Part shown: one piece after another, positions 5,211 through 12,479 of the stretch | How positions within the stretch are numbered: position 1 is the first letter of the stretch | How the letters are laid out: every line of letters starts with the position of its first letter | From: JBBTSB01 sp964355775 | GTDB taxonomy: Bacteria > Patescibacteriota > Minisyncoccia > 2-02-FULL-40-12 > IGHO2-01-FULL-4-A | Assembly (NCBI GenBank): GCA_964355775.1 | Contig: CAYHEP010000024.1 | Coordinates: forward strand, 1-13,536 | DNA length: 13,536 bases | Direction: 5' to 3' | Notes under the pieces: model-generated | The model's database searches: none | Told to the model about the DNA's origin: nothing | The model's input: the letters and a program-made list of their open reading frames with translations, nothing else | Position numbers and translations under genes: made by a program

Positions 5211-7571
5211 ATGAATGAATTTCAAATGCAAAAATTCAATATTCCGACAGAATTGCCCGTAATTCCGTTGAAGAATGTTGTGTTGTTTCCACGAGTTGCA
5301 ATACCTCTATTAGTCCAGCGGCCAAAGTCTATCAATAGTCTACGTGAAGCGATTGTGCACGAGGATCGGCTCGCGTTGTTTGTAGCGCAAAAAAATATTT
5401 ATGATGACGTTGATCAAAAAGATCTGTTTGCCGTGGGAACGGTGGGTAAGATTTTTGAAGTGCATCGACTGCCGGACGGTTCGTCAAAAATTGATGTCGA
5501 GGGCATTGCTCGTGTAGCGATTAAACGATTTTCGCAGACCGAGCCGTACTTTATTGCAGAAATCTCGCCTCTGGTCTCGAGTGTGAACAATGACGTTGAG
5601 ACCGAAGCTTTGATGCGCGCGACCATTGATCAGTTTCGACAGCTTTTGGAAGTACGCAATATGCCGGCGCTTCTTCCCGATTTGATGAATGTTTTGAATC
5701 AAATTAAAGACCCGTTTCAAATCGTGTACTTGATCACGATCAATCTAAGTCTTGACCTGATCAACCAGCAGGAAATTCTTGAAGCTGGCGATGTATCAGA
5801 TGCTCTTAAGAAGATGAATTTTTATATCACGCGTGAACTTGAAATCATCGATGCCGAACGTCGCGTCGTCAAGGAAACTCGTAAATCGCTTGGGAAAATG
5901 CAAAAAGAAGTATTTTTGCGGGAACAGATGAAAAGCATCGAGAAAGAACTTGGTATGGACGGAGAGAAAGGAGAGATTGATGTGCTCAAGAAAAAAATCG
6001 AAGAAGCAGGCATGAACGACGAGGTCAAAGCCAAGGCGCTCAAAGAGCTCGCTCGTTTTGAAAAAATGCCGAGTTTCAGCCCAGAGGTATCCTACGTGAG
6101 AACGTACCTTGATTGGCTCATTGATTTGCCATGGTCAAAAAAAAGCGGAGGAGAAATAGAAATGACGGAAGCGGAAAAGATTCTCAATGAAGACCACTAT
6201 GGTTTGAAAAAAGCAAAAGAGCGCATCCTGGAATATCTTGCAGTGCAAAAGCGAGTCGGGAAGATCAAGGGACCGATATTATGTTTGTTTGGTCCTCCGG
6301 GAGTCGGAAAAACATCGATTGGCAAATCAGTGGCACGCGCTTTGGGACGTAAATTTATGCGTGTGTCGCTTGGCGGGATGCGAGATGAAGCGGAGATTCG
6401 GGGTCATCGAAGGACCTACGTCGGCGCCATGCCCGGACGCATCATTCAAGGCATTAACACGGCAGGAACATCCAATCCGGTTTTCATGCTTGATGAAATA
6501 GACAAGCTTGGTATGGATTTTCGCGGTGATCCATCAGCGGCGTTGCTTGAGGCGTTGGACCCGGAACAAAACAATGCATTTTCCGATCACTACCTCGAAG
6601 TGCCTTATGATTTGTCTGATGTATTTTTTATCGCAACAGCAAACCAGCTTGATACGATTCCACCCGCGCTGCGCGACCGCCTCGAAATCATCGAGTTTCC
6701 GGGATATACAGAACAGGAAAAGCTCCATATCGCGAAGCAGTATTTGATCAACAAGCAGACCGGCGAAAACGGTCTCAAGGAAGCGCAGATCACGTTTGCG
6801 GATACTGCGCTTGAAACAATTATCCGTCACTACACACGCGAGGCTGGCGTGCGAGATCTTGAGCGACAAATCGCGACAGTTCTTCGCAAGGTTACTAGAC
6901 AGATTGTGGAAAATAAAATAAAAACAAAATACGAGATCACCAGAAAACTTTTGCATAGCTACCTCGGTCCGGAGCGGTTTACCCATCAGATGGGAGAGAA
7001 AAAAGACGAGATCGGCGTCGCGACCGGTCTTGCGTGGACACCCGTGGGCGGTGAAGTGCTTTCGATCGAAGCCTCGCGCATGCCAGGTAAGGGACGTCTG
7101 ATTTTGACTGGTCATCTTGGCGAAGTCATGAAGGAATCGGTCCAAGCCGCCTTGAGCTATGCCCGCACCAAAGCCGCCGAGCTTGGTATCAAAGAAGATT
7201 TTTATAAAGAAGATATCCATATCCACGTGCCGTCGGGTGCCATCAAAAAAGACGGACCGTCAGCCGGTGCCGCCATGGCAACCGCCATCATCTCGCTCAT
7301 GACCAAGAAGCCGATCATTAAAACCGTAGGCATGACGGGCGAGATGACGTTGCGAGGAAAGATTTTGGAAATCGGCGGCGTCAAAGAAAAAGTCCTCGCC
7401 GCTCACCGTGCAGGTTTGAAGACGATCATCCTCCCTATGGACAACAAAAAAGATGTTGAAGAGGATATTCCAAAGGAAGTCCAGCGTGATCTCACCTTCA
7501 AATTCGTCCGCACCATCGACGAAGTTCTAGCGATTGCTCTAAAAGGGAACGGGACGAAGAAAGCTATATGA
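5211..7571 (+). CDS. lon: ATP-dependent Lon protease
   Basis: 786 aa, the usual LonA length (E. coli 784). The N-terminal substrate domain begins with LPVIPLKNVVLFPRVAIPLLV, and a coiled-coil region lies around 210-270. The AAA+ module has Walker A GPPGVGKT (361-368) and Walker B VFMLDEID (424-431). The protease domain has the Ser-Lys dyad S684 (DGPSAG) and K725 (GGVKEK). Lon degrades misfolded and specific regulatory proteins in the cytoplasm. The ATG at 5211 was chosen because the -10 lies 8 nt upstream; an in-frame ATG at 5226 is the alternative. A CIRCE element places it under HrcA heat-shock control. It converges on the methyltransferase gene with one base between the stops. Confidence 0.98.
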   Translation: MNEFQMQKFNIPTELPVIPLKNVVLFPRVAIPLLVQRPKSINSLREAIVHEDRLALFVAQKNIYDDVDQKDLFAVGTVGKIFEVHRLPDGSSKIDVEGIARVAIKRFSQTEPYFIAEISPLVSSVNNDVETEALMRATIDQFRQLLEVRNMPALLPDLMNVLNQIKDPFQIVYLITINLSLDLINQQEILEAGDVSDALKKMNFYITRELEIIDAERRVVKETRKSLGKMQKEVFLREQMKSIEKELGMDGEKGEIDVLKKKIEEAGMNDEVKAKALKELARFEKMPSFSPEVSYVRTYLDWLIDLPWSKKSGGEIEMTEAEKILNEDHYGLKKAKERILEYLAVQKRVGKIKGPILCLFGPPGVGKTSIGKSVARALGRKFMRVSLGGMRDEAEIRGHRRTYVGAMPGRIIQGINTAGTSNPVFMLDEIDKLGMDFRGDPSAALLEALDPEQNNAFSDHYLEVPYDLSDVFFIATANQLDTIPPALRDRLEIIEFPGYTEQEKLHIAKQYLINKQTGENGLKEAQITFADTALETIIRHYTREAGVRDLERQIATVLRKVTRQIVENKIKTKYEITRKLLHSYLGPERFTHQMGEKKDEIGVATGLAWTPVGGEVLSIEASRMPGKGRLILTGHLGEVMKESVQAALSYARTKAAELGIKEDFYKEDIHIHVPSGAIKKDGPSAGAAMATAIISLMTKKPIIKTVGMTGEMTLRGKILEIGGVKEKVLAAHRAGLKTIILPMDNKKDVEEDIPKEVQRDLTFKFVRTIDEVLAIALKGNGTKKAI

Positions 7572-7572
7572 A

Positions 7573-8718
7573 CTAATTTTTTCTCAAAACCACAATACTC
7601 TCTTTGTTCATTGTTTCCTCCAAAGCCCCAACAATGTTTGTCGGAGAGTTTTTGATTGGCATTCTTTTGCCTGGGATATTTCGTACAATGATATCTTCGC
7701 AAGTAAATCCTATCTTTTCGGCTAGTTCAGCGATAATAAAGTCAGTAGGAATTCGTACTTGTTTAACTAATCTATTGCCAACAACAAGACAAAAATACTT
7801 TTTTGGTTTCAGGATTTTGTGGGCTTGCTTCAGACATTCATTCAACCCAAGATTAAAGCTCAATACGTCCTTTGCCCTTGCTTCGTCTTGCTTTGCAATT
7901 TTGCCCAAAGATTCCTCAAGATAGTCTGATGAAAGCGTATGACTTAAATTTTTAGTAGCTCTACCCCCAAGTAGATCGTTGTCTAATCCGGATGCATCAT
8001 TTGGATCATCGAATACATCGATCCATTGGGCTGACAACCGAGAAAATTGACCATAAGCTACCGTAGTACGACTATCACCGTACGGCGGCGAGGTGACGAT
8101 GCAATCAATAGAATTTGTTTTTATACCGTTATCTTTTGACGAATCGCCGTAGATTATTTTTGTCCACGAATCCTTTTTTGCATCTTTGTAAAATTCAGTC
8201 ATTCCTGCGATACTTTTCTCTGCGTGTTTACGGAATATGCCAATCACATCCGGATCATGTTTTTCCAGTTTAACACGCACCAACTTAAACTCTCCAGTCT
8301 TTGTATTTGAGGCATATCGAACCGTCTCACTAAAGGCAACCATCAAAAAATTCTGAATTGTCTCGTTTTTTATCTCGCGGATCGCTTTTTTTAGTTTTGC
8401 GAGCTTTATGATCACGTTATCTTTGAACCAAAAATTTATATTCTTAAAATCCGGTCTTTGTATTTCGTTATCTGTTATCTTCGCAAGGCGAATAAGCAGA
8501 GCAATATACTCTTTAGTTAATTTTTGAGGATTGATTGGAGTTGTTTTTGCTTTCGCGAGAAAAATAGCTAAAGGATTAAGATCAATGCCATAGGCATTTC
8601 TTCCTAGCAGTTTGCTTTCAACGAGAGATGAGCCTGATCCGCAGAAAATATCGCAGATTGTGTCGCCTTCCTTGCTATATGTTTCCAGCAATCTTCGCCC
8701 GACTTGCGGAATAAACAT
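7573..8718 (-). CDS. DNA methyltransferase (N4-C or N6-A), N-terminus split by a frameshift
   Basis: 381 aa from the first ATG in this frame. Motif I is DIFCGSGSS (23-31), with GIDLNP as the next strand. Motif IV is TSPPYGDSRTTVAYGQF (209-225), as in SPPY-type amino-methyltransferases. About 180 residues separate them, room for a target-recognition region. The ATG at 8718 lies inside a conserved block, HGIHTYPAMFIPQV, whose first part is upstream of it, so it is unlikely to be the native start. In this frame a TAG lies upstream with no ATG, GTG or TTG in between. The missing piece (DYSWDYRGEKTKSHT) is in the lexA frame. A loss of one CA unit at 8740-8748 explains the break. No restriction endonuclease is visible, so it may be an orphan enzyme. 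Catalytic motifs are intact. Confidence 0.85.
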   Translation of the reverse strand: MFIPQVGRRLLETYSKEGDTICDIFCGSGSSLVESKLLGRNAYGIDLNPLAIFLAKAKTTPINPQKLTKEYIALLIRLAKITDNEIQRPDFKNINFWFKDNVIIKLAKLKKAIREIKNETIQNFLMVAFSETVRYASNTKTGEFKLVRVKLEKHDPDVIGIFRKHAEKSIAGMTEFYKDAKKDSWTKIIYGDSSKDNGIKTNSIDCIVTSPPYGDSRTTVAYGQFSRLSAQWIDVFDDPNDASGLDNDLLGGRATKNLSHTLSSDYLEESLGKIAKQDEARAKDVLSFNLGLNECLKQAHKILKPKKYFCLVVGNRLVKQVRIPTDFIIAELAEKIGFTCEDIIVRNIPGKRMPIKNSPTNIVGALEETMNKESIVVLRKN

Positions 8719-9430
8719 CGCCGGATAGGTATGTATGCCGTGTGTGTGATTTTGTTTTCTCTCCCCGGTAATCCCACGAGTAGTCTATTTTGCGCACATA
8801 CTTTTCATTCTTCGATTCCACTTGATCTAGTTGCGACTCAAGATTGCGGATAATTCTTACAACAACACCTCTTACTTCCACCTCATCACGGTACATTGGG
8901 AATAGCGTCGGGTTTGCCGGTTGTAGTCGAAATCTTCCATGTTCACGATATAATTTTTTGAGTGTTGCTTGGTTGTCATCTATAATTGCCACGACAGTCT
9001 GGCCATTTTCCGCACTTTCTTGCTTCCTGATTACAACAGTATCTCCATCAAATATCCCCTCATCAATCATACTATTACCTTCTACGCGCAAGGCATAATG
9101 TTTTTCCAAGTTGTCAATCTCGTCTCGCGAAATCGTGATTGCTCCGGATGGTACCTCAATTGCCTCAATAGGCTGACCAGCAGTGATCGTTCCGACGATT
9201 GGAATAGATACGAGTGTGTTTTTTGGTTTTCTTGTTTCCAGCGCACGTGCCTGTCCACGAACTCTCCTCAAGACACCCTTTTTTTCCAATGCCTGAAGAT
9301 GTTCGTGAATCGTTGCAACGGAAGAAAGATGAAAATGACGAGCTATTTCTTCAAGGCTCGGAGCTATACCACGTTGCTCCAATCTTTTGTTTACATAATC
9401 AAGTATTTGTTTTTGGCGCTTTGTAAGCAT
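8675..9430 (-). CDS. lexA: LexA repressor with an anomalous C-terminal extension
   Basis: SOS repressor, 251 aa as read. The winged-helix DNA-binding domain is residues 1-65 (LTKRQKQILDYV, then SLEEIARHF). The autocleavage site is A84-G85 in TITAGQP. The catalytic dyad is S120 (VEGNSMIDEG) and K158 (TLKKL). The normal protein would end near residue 197 (VVVRIIRNL). The last 54 residues are extra, and 216-230 (DYSWDYRGEKTKSHT) look like the start of a DNA methyltransferase. The frame then ends in the next gene, overlapping its ATG by 44 nt. The ATG at 9430 begins the HTH domain and follows a TATACT box by 6 nt; the longer upstream frame has no domain. The core should be a working, self-cleaving repressor; whether the tail is really translated is open. 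Confidence 0.93.
   Translation of the reverse strand: MLTKRQKQILDYVNKRLEQRGIAPSLEEIARHFHLSSVATIHEHLQALEKKGVLRRVRGQARALETRKPKNTLVSIPIVGTITAGQPIEAIEVPSGAITISRDEIDNLEKHYALRVEGNSMIDEGIFDGDTVVIRKQESAENGQTVVAIIDDNQATLKKLYREHGRFRLQPANPTLFPMYRDEVEVRGVVVRIIRNLESQLDQVESKNEKYVRKIDYSWDYRGEKTKSHTRHTYLSGDVYSASRAKIAGNI
8740..8748. repeat. Short GT/CA dinucleotide repeat at a frameshift
   Basis: GTGTGTGTG on the plus strand, read as CACACACAC on the coding strand. The methyltransferase N-terminal motif is in one frame before it and another after it. Adding one CA unit would join them into one continuous reading frame. Confidence 0.7.
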
Positions 9431-9436
9431 GTATAT

Positions 9437-9442
9437 AGTATA
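9437..9442 (-). promoter_or_regulatory. lexA -10 box
   Basis: TATACT on the minus strand, 6 nt before the ATG at 9430. No convincing -35 is seen at 16-18 bp upstream. Together with the lack of a Shine-Dalgarno this suggests a leaderless lexA mRNA. Confidence 0.5.
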
Positions 9443-9461
9443 CCCGAAAGAAACCCGAAAG
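9443..9461. promoter_or_regulatory. Candidate LexA operator (direct repeat)
   Basis: CCCGAAAG-AAA-CCCGAAAG: two identical 8-mers with an 11-bp period, one helical turn, directly abutting the lexA -10. LexA autoregulation is general and some lineages use direct-repeat operators (for example GTTC-N7-GTTC in Alphaproteobacteria). The position is right for a repressor; the identity is inference. Confidence 0.45.
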
Positions 9462-9470
9462 TTATCCACA
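9462..9470 (+). promoter_or_regulatory. Perfect DnaA box
   Basis: TTATCCACA matches the consensus DnaA box exactly and lies in the lexA-mgtC intergenic region, immediately beside the direct repeat and over the expected lexA -35 position. A single box may be chance. Confidence 0.3.
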
Positions 9471-9512
9471 TAAATTGCCGTTGATAAGTCGGCTTCCGCT
9501 TCTGCGCTGCTC

Positions 9513-9521
9513 TGATATACT
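9513..9521 (+). promoter_or_regulatory. Extended -10 promoter of the mgtC-like gene
   Basis: TGA-TATACT: TATACT at 9516-9521 with TG one base upstream, an extended -10 that can work without a good -35. Six nt separate it from the ATG at 9528. Confidence 0.5.
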
Positions 9522-9527
9522 GAAGAC

Positions 9528-9974
9528 ATGATCGAAGTCATTGTTTTAAAACGGATTTTGTTGGCGCTGGTGCTGGGGGCTATTATTGGGTATGAGCGGG
9601 AGAAGGCGCACAAGGTGGCGGGATTGCGGACGCACATGATGGTGTGTATTTCATCGGCGTTGATTACGCTGGTTGCTTTGTATGCTTTCGAAGGAGGAAC
9701 GGCGGATACCGCTTCGCGCATCATTTCCAATATTCTCATTGGTATCGGCTTCATCGGTGGTGGAGCGATTTTAAAACAGGAAAACCATGTTCAAGGCACC
9801 ACGACTGCGGCGACGTTGTGGACTGTTTCAGCCGTCGGCATTGCTGTCGGAATCGGTTTCACGTATGCGGCAATCTTGGTGACACTGATCGCATACATAA
9901 TCCTTACAATTTTGTGGCGGTTTGAAGTAAAGATCAACAGCAATAACCACGCTGATCCGCATGAGACGACCTAG
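9528..9974 (+). CDS. MgtC/SapB family membrane protein
   Basis: 148 aa, four or more membrane helices. The family signature is clear: GYERE (21-25), AGLRTH (31-36), GIGFIGGGAI (72-81) and TTTAATLW (91-98). It is the size of the SapB/YhiD form. The soluble C-terminal domain of Salmonella MgtC (about 230 aa) is absent and only a short polar tail follows the last helix. Family members are linked to survival in low magnesium and acid and to modulation of membrane ATPase, but the role of this short form is not established. First gene of a plus-strand operon, it overlaps the permease by 14 nt. Confidence 0.9.
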   Translation: MIEVIVLKRILLALVLGAIIGYEREKAHKVAGLRTHMMVCISSALITLVALYAFEGGTADTASRIISNILIGIGFIGGGAILKQENHVQGTTTAATLWTVSAVGIAVGIGFTYAAILVTLIAYIILTILWRFEVKINSNNHADPHETT

Positions 9975-11097
9975 CACAACGTGGTATGCGGTCGCGCTTC
10001 TGGTAGCCTCGACGGTAGGGATCGGGTTTTACGGCATACCATACACATTTGCAAAAGCCGGCACAGGTATCGGTGTCTTTTTTTTGCTTGGAGTTACGGC
10101 GCTGGTACTCATCAGTAATCTTCTCTATGGCGAAGTAGTCCTTCGGACGCATGAGCGTCATCAGTTCGTAGGGTACGTCAATGCATATTTGGGACCGTGG
10201 GCGAGGCTCGTGAACCTTTTTACTTTTTGGGTTTCACTCTGGGGTGCTATCGTGGGGATTATGCTGTTGAGCGGGAAATTTATCAGCGAAGTCATGTCGT
10301 ATGCAGGCGCGCAGATCAATCCCAAAATCATCGGAGTATTGGTTTTAGCAATAGTTACCACTTTTGTTTTTCGCGGTCTCAAGATGATCGCGCATATGGA
10401 TTTTGTCGTGATGATCCTTGCGAGCCTCATTGTAGGTATGATAATTGTATTCGGCACTCCGCACATGGTGAGTGGGAATTTTGCTTTTGCATCCAAAACC
10501 GCATGGTTTCTGCCATTTGGTGTAATACTGTTTTCACTCAACGGCGTCCAGGGGGTTCCGCTGGTCAGGGAAGTTCTGATCGGCAAAGAGCATTGGTATA
10601 GGCGGGCGCTGGTCATCGGTACGCTCATTCCGGCATTGCTTTATCTTGTATTTACTATGGTCGTTGTCGGGGTGACCGGTCCGATGACATCGCCCGAAGC
10701 AATTCCGGGTCTTGCTGGCATTCTCGGAGGTGGAGTGATTATTCTTGGTTCGCTGTTTGGAGCATTGACGTCAGGAACCATTCTATTGAGCATTCTGACA
10801 TCGTTTCGTGAATCGTTGAAGGAAGATTTTCACCTTCGACGGCGTTGGCATATGATGGCGCTGTTACTCCCGCCACTTTTGCTTTTTCTGTTCGGAGGTT
10901 TGAATTTTGTGCGAGTTATCAGTTTGGTCGGTGGTATTGCAGTGAGTATTGATATGATTCTGCTGATCATGATCTACGCGCAGGCAAAGCAAAAGGGGAC
11001 GCGCATTCCTGAATATACGCTGTCACTTCCGAAAATCATTTTGTATAGTATGATGGTACTGTTTGCATTGGGGGCATTGTATACCGTTGTGTCATGA
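9961..11097 (+). CDS. Amino-acid permease, probably aromatic amino-acid/AAAP-like
   Basis: 378 aa, about 11 hydrophobic helices, inner membrane. The first helix has STVGIGFYGIPYTFAKAG (18-34), the unwound-helix signature of APC-superfamily transporters, closest in style to the hydroxy/aromatic amino-acid permeases (Trp/Tyr type). The length fits that family. Substrate cannot be decided from the sequence. Importing amino acids is expected in a cell with little biosynthesis. The start overlaps mgtC by 14 nt and the stop overlaps the next ATG by 4 nt, so the three genes are co-transcribed and probably translationally coupled. Confidence 0.8.
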   Translation: MRRPSTTWYAVALLVASTVGIGFYGIPYTFAKAGTGIGVFFLLGVTALVLISNLLYGEVVLRTHERHQFVGYVNAYLGPWARLVNLFTFWVSLWGAIVGIMLLSGKFISEVMSYAGAQINPKIIGVLVLAIVTTFVFRGLKMIAHMDFVVMILASLIVGMIIVFGTPHMVSGNFAFASKTAWFLPFGVILFSLNGVQGVPLVREVLIGKEHWYRRALVIGTLIPALLYLVFTMVVVGVTGPMTSPEAIPGLAGILGGGVIILGSLFGALTSGTILLSILTSFRESLKEDFHLRRRWHMMALLLPPLLLFLFGGLNFVRVISLVGGIAVSIDMILLIMIYAQAKQKGTRIPEYTLSLPKIILYSMMVLFALGALYTVVS

Positions 11098-12464
11098 CTT
11101 TTCTTCAAAAAATCGAGCGATGGCTATTGCTCATATTTGTGTTTGCCATTCCGTTTCAGACGCGTTTTGTAGTAGCATCGTGGACTCCTAGATTCAATGA
11201 GTGGACGAGCGCGTTTATTTGGGGCACGGATATTTTATTTATCATTCTTCTTGCAGTCTTTGTTGTACAAAAACACGAGCCATTAAAAAAGCTGGATTTT
11301 TTTGAGTATTTAGTATTGGCGCTGATAGTTCTCGCGGGACTTTCAATCATTCGATCACAGGAAATTTCTGTCGCAGTCTATCGCTGGATCAAGCTTGCGG
11401 AGTATGCGTGTGTTTTTTTCTACTTCAAACGGCGCATTGTGCACGTTGTCAGCCATCACGCGCTGGCGGTCGTGTGGATCGGATCAAGCGTATTTCAATC
11501 ACTCGTCGGGCTATTGCAATATTATCTCCAGCATAGCATCGGCTTGAAAATTCTCGGTGAAAGTGTACTGCGAGTCAACGGTTCCGGTGTTGCTGTTGTT
11601 GTGGCAAATTCACAGCTTTATTTGAGGGCATACGGCACAACTCCGCATCCAAATGTGTTGGCGGTTGTGTTGATGATCGGACTCTGGTGTACGTTGTGGA
11701 TCTATCTGGATTCGGATCGGTATTGGAGTAGGCACATCATTGCGGCATACGCGGTGATCTTGACTGCTTTTTTGCTGACGTTTTCCCGTGTTGCAATTGG
11801 TGTATGGACTCTGTCGTCGTTGACAATGCTCATTGTCTTGATTCGCCGAGGTTCGTGGCGACGTATAATGCCGATTGTTTTGACGACGATCATCGTAATA
11901 GGACTTTGCGCCACGGCATGGTGGCCCCAGTTTTCATCGCGCCTCAATGTATCATCGCAAGACGAGGGGATTGTCCAGCGTATTTTTTATACGGAAGTTG
12001 CGGGTAAGGTGGCACGAGAGCATATGCTGTTGGGCATTGGCATCGGTCAATTCGTACCGCATTTCATGGATACTCTGAAAAATTACCCCAGCTCCATCTA
12101 TCAGCCAGTGCATAATCTCTACTTGCTCGTTCTCGATGAGCTTGGTCTTGCAGGGCTGATCATATTTCTCGTTTTTTTGGCATTGATATTATTACGATTA
12201 TGGCGCAGTAATACCTATCTTTTCATTTGCTTCATAGCGCTATTAGTACTGGGTTTGTTTGACCATTTTTTTTGGACTCTTCAGCAAGGGGGACTGGTTT
12301 TTTGGGCATTCTTAGGCATGGCTCTTGTGGAGCATCCGGAGACTCGTATTGGTGCGTTTGTTGAGCATGTTGATGATAAAGTTAGCGTCATGGCGAATGC
12401 AAAACCCCCCAGCGCGCGATCATCGAGGCTTGAGCCGGATATTGAATACTTGGAAACAGCATGA
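11094..12464 (+). CDS. O-antigen ligase/polymerase-like membrane protein (Wzy_C type)
   Basis: 456 aa with about ten hydrophobic helices and the layout of the O-antigen ligase family. RAYGTTPHPN (178-187) starts the large extracytoplasmic side, TFSRVA is at 229-234, and around 335-355 is QPVHNLYLLVLDELGLAGL, the His-containing motif typical of WaaL/Wzy-like proteins. Such proteins transfer or polymerise glycans from a lipid carrier at the outer face of the membrane. Here the likely use is a surface polysaccharide or protein glycosylation, since the presumed lineage is not known for LPS. The C-terminal 40 residues are soluble and not recognised. The start overlaps the permease stop (ATGA). Confidence 0.85.
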   Translation: MTFLQKIERWLLLIFVFAIPFQTRFVVASWTPRFNEWTSAFIWGTDILFIILLAVFVVQKHEPLKKLDFFEYLVLALIVLAGLSIIRSQEISVAVYRWIKLAEYACVFFYFKRRIVHVVSHHALAVVWIGSSVFQSLVGLLQYYLQHSIGLKILGESVLRVNGSGVAVVVANSQLYLRAYGTTPHPNVLAVVLMIGLWCTLWIYLDSDRYWSRHIIAAYAVILTAFLLTFSRVAIGVWTLSSLTMLIVLIRRGSWRRIMPIVLTTIIVIGLCATAWWPQFSSRLNVSSQDEGIVQRIFYTEVAGKVAREHMLLGIGIGQFVPHFMDTLKNYPSSIYQPVHNLYLLVLDELGLAGLIIFLVFLALILLRLWRSNTYLFICFIALLVLGLFDHFFWTLQQGGLVFWAFLGMALVEHPETRIGAFVEHVDDKVSVMANAKPPSARSSRLEPDIEYLETA

Positions 12465-12479
12465 TACATTCAGGTCATT

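Noticed and set aside
6534..7226. 230-aa minus-strand frame inside lon
   Set aside because: Antisense shadow of the conserved lon protease region, with no start signal or domain.
9431..9754. Upstream extension of lexA to an ATG at 9754
   Set aside because: It would run through the divergent promoter region and the mgtC-like gene; the HTH domain begins at 9430.
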